From: Bacteroidota bacterium
GTDB taxonomy: Bacteria > Bacteroidota > Bacteroidia > Bacteroidales > UBA12481
Length of the DNA stretch: 6,921 nt
Assembly (NCBI GenBank): GCA_030592205.1
Contig: JAUVKA010000217.1
Location: 1 to 6,921 of the forward strand
Direction of reading: 5' to 3'
Below, one piece after another: positions 6,174-6,921 of the stretch. The position numbers and the translations under genes are program-made. Position 1 is the stretch's first letter, and each line of letters starts with the position of its first letter. The notes below the pieces were generated by a model. That model was not told where the DNA came from and did no database searches. It was given only the letters and a program-made list of their open reading frames with translations.

Positions 6174-6921
6174 ATGGGCTATAGCGATAAAATCCGGAAC
6201 CTGTATAAGGAACAACTTGCCACTATTGAGCAAGCCGGTTTATTTAAAAAAGAACGATTTATTCATTCAACACAGCAGGCTGATATTGAGGTAGAATACC
6301 CCTCAGGAAGTAAGGTCAGGAAAGCCATTAATATCTGTGCAAACAACTATCTTGGGCTTTCATCCCACCCTGAGGTAGTAAAAGCAGCACACGATGGATT
6401 AGACAGTCGTGGTTATGGGATGTCATCAGTTCGGTTTATCTGCGGCACACAGGATATTCATCGTGAGCTGGAGCAGAAGATGACCGAATTTCTGGGAACA
6501 GAGGACACAATCCTTTTCCCCTCCTGCATGGATGCCAATGCAGGTGTGTTTGAAGCCATTCTTACTTCTGAAGATGTAATCATCTCCGACCGCCTTGTCC
6601 ATGCCTCCCTGGTGGATGGAATCCGTCTGGCTCCGGCTATGCATGATACTTTCAAGCATTCCAATATGATTCATCTGGAGAAAAAACTCCAGCTGCATGC
6701 TGATAAGCGAATAAGATTAGTGGTAAACGATGGGGTTTATTCCATGGATGGCGATATGGCCAAGGTGGATGAGCTGGTTGCCCTCTGTGAAAAATATGAT
6801 GCAATGCTCCTGATTGATGAATCTCATTCATCCGGGTTTATAGGGAAAACCGGCAGGGGAACCCATGAGCATTTCGGCCAAATGGGTAAAATTGATATTA
6901 TCACTACCACTTTTGGTAAAG
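6174..6921 (+). CDS. Kbl-like alpha-oxoamine synthase, N-terminal 249 residues (cut by window end)
   Basis: The frame opens at the ATG at 6174 and runs to the window edge. The start is set by alignment with Kbl at 2727: GLFKKERF (22-29) matches GLYKKERI (20-27). It is an alpha-oxoamine synthase, a PLP enzyme joining an acyl thioester to an amino acid with loss of CO2, or cleaving as Kbl does. Shared blocks are CANNYLGLS (55-63), GYGMSSVRFICGT (80-92), NDGVYSMDG (185-193) and DESHSSGFIGKTGRGT (215-230). PLP residues His143, Ser190, Asp215, His218 and Lys249 are all present, the lysine being the last full codon. It differs from Kbl after the ring-stacking histidine (RLAPAMHDTFKH, 151-162, against RLCKAKRYRY), has Val142 where Kbl has Asn, TTTFGK for TGTLGK, and a short insertion near 40-48. 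It follows ligase and carrier genes, so a carrier-bound acyl donor is plausible. A second true Kbl is the alternative. It is less like serine palmitoyltransferase or BioF. Confidence 0.9.
   Translation, partial: MGYSDKIRNLYKEQLATIEQAGLFKKERFIHSTQQADIEVEYPSGSKVRKAINICANNYLGLSSHPEVVKAAHDGLDSRGYGMSSVRFICGTQDIHRELEQKMTEFLGTEDTILFPSCMDANAGVFEAILTSEDVIISDRLVHASLVDGIRLAPAMHDTFKHSNMIHLEKKLQLHADKRIRLVVNDGVYSMDGDMAKVDELVALCEKYDAMLLIDESHSSGFIGKTGRGTHEHFGQMGKIDIITTTFGK

Noticed and set aside
6076..6294. A 72-codon plus-strand reading frame across the carrier-synthase gap
   Set aside because: It runs out of frame into the synthase gene, has no protein features, and its start lies inside a GC-rich hairpin.
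2727..6921. The two Kbl genes as long direct repeats prone to deleting the ligase and carrier genes
   Set aside because: Their DNA has diverged widely, with identity in short patches only, so there is no sign of recent duplication or efficient recombination.
6174..6921. Serine palmitoyltransferase for sphingolipid synthesis
   Set aside because: The ANNYLGL, SVRFICGT and SMDG blocks are Kbl-like, and the GSNAY, GSRFLNGT and GTFSKS-type blocks I recall from Bacteroides serine palmitoyltransferase are absent. An acyl-carrier-dependent relative is still possible.

Overview
The window looks like chromosomal DNA from a member of the Bacteroidota, possibly Bacteroidales/Marinilabiliales or a relative; genus cannot be set from sequence alone. 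Evidence: AT-rich intergenic DNA, A-rich leaders without Shine-Dalgarno sites, promoter elements of the Bacteroidota type (TAnnTTTG at -7), and 6-bladed beta-propeller lipoproteins of a family abundant in that phylum.

Layout. (1) 1-1525, plus strand: the 3' end of one beta-propeller protein and then a complete paralogous lipoprotein, separated by 50 bp holding a perfect 13-bp-arm palindrome. (2) 1522-2484, minus strand: an SDR-type L-threonine 3-dehydrogenase whose stop overlaps the convergent lipoprotein gene by 4 bp. (3) 2485-2726: a divergent regulatory region with a good minus-strand promoter, a plus-strand -7 element and ten 7-bp tandem repeats (CGGATAA/CGAATAA) ending 6 bp before the next start codon. 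(4) 2727-3917, plus: a canonical glycine C-acetyltransferase (Kbl). (5) 3918-4071: a second, unrelated 7-bp repeat array (CCTTGAG x6) and a pyrimidine-rich leader. (6) 4072-6045, plus: an acetyl-CoA-synthetase-like AMP-forming ligase followed 21 bp later by a small acyl carrier protein. (7) 6046-6173: a GC-rich structured intergenic segment. (8) 6174-6921, plus: a second, diverged Kbl-like alpha-oxoamine synthase cut by the window edge at its PLP lysine.

How the genes fit together. Tdh and Kbl are the two steps of threonine breakdown to glycine and acetyl-CoA, transcribed divergently from a common region. Downstream, ligase + carrier protein + Kbl paralog is the gene set expected for activating a carboxylic acid, holding it as a thioester on a carrier protein, and condensing it with an amino acid to give an alpha-amino ketone. 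The second synthase keeps all PLP-handling residues but differs where canonical Kbl is most conserved, so a new acyl donor and/or amino acid is plausible. This trio is the most interesting part of the window. Its product is not known from the sequence, and the rest of the operon lies beyond the right edge.
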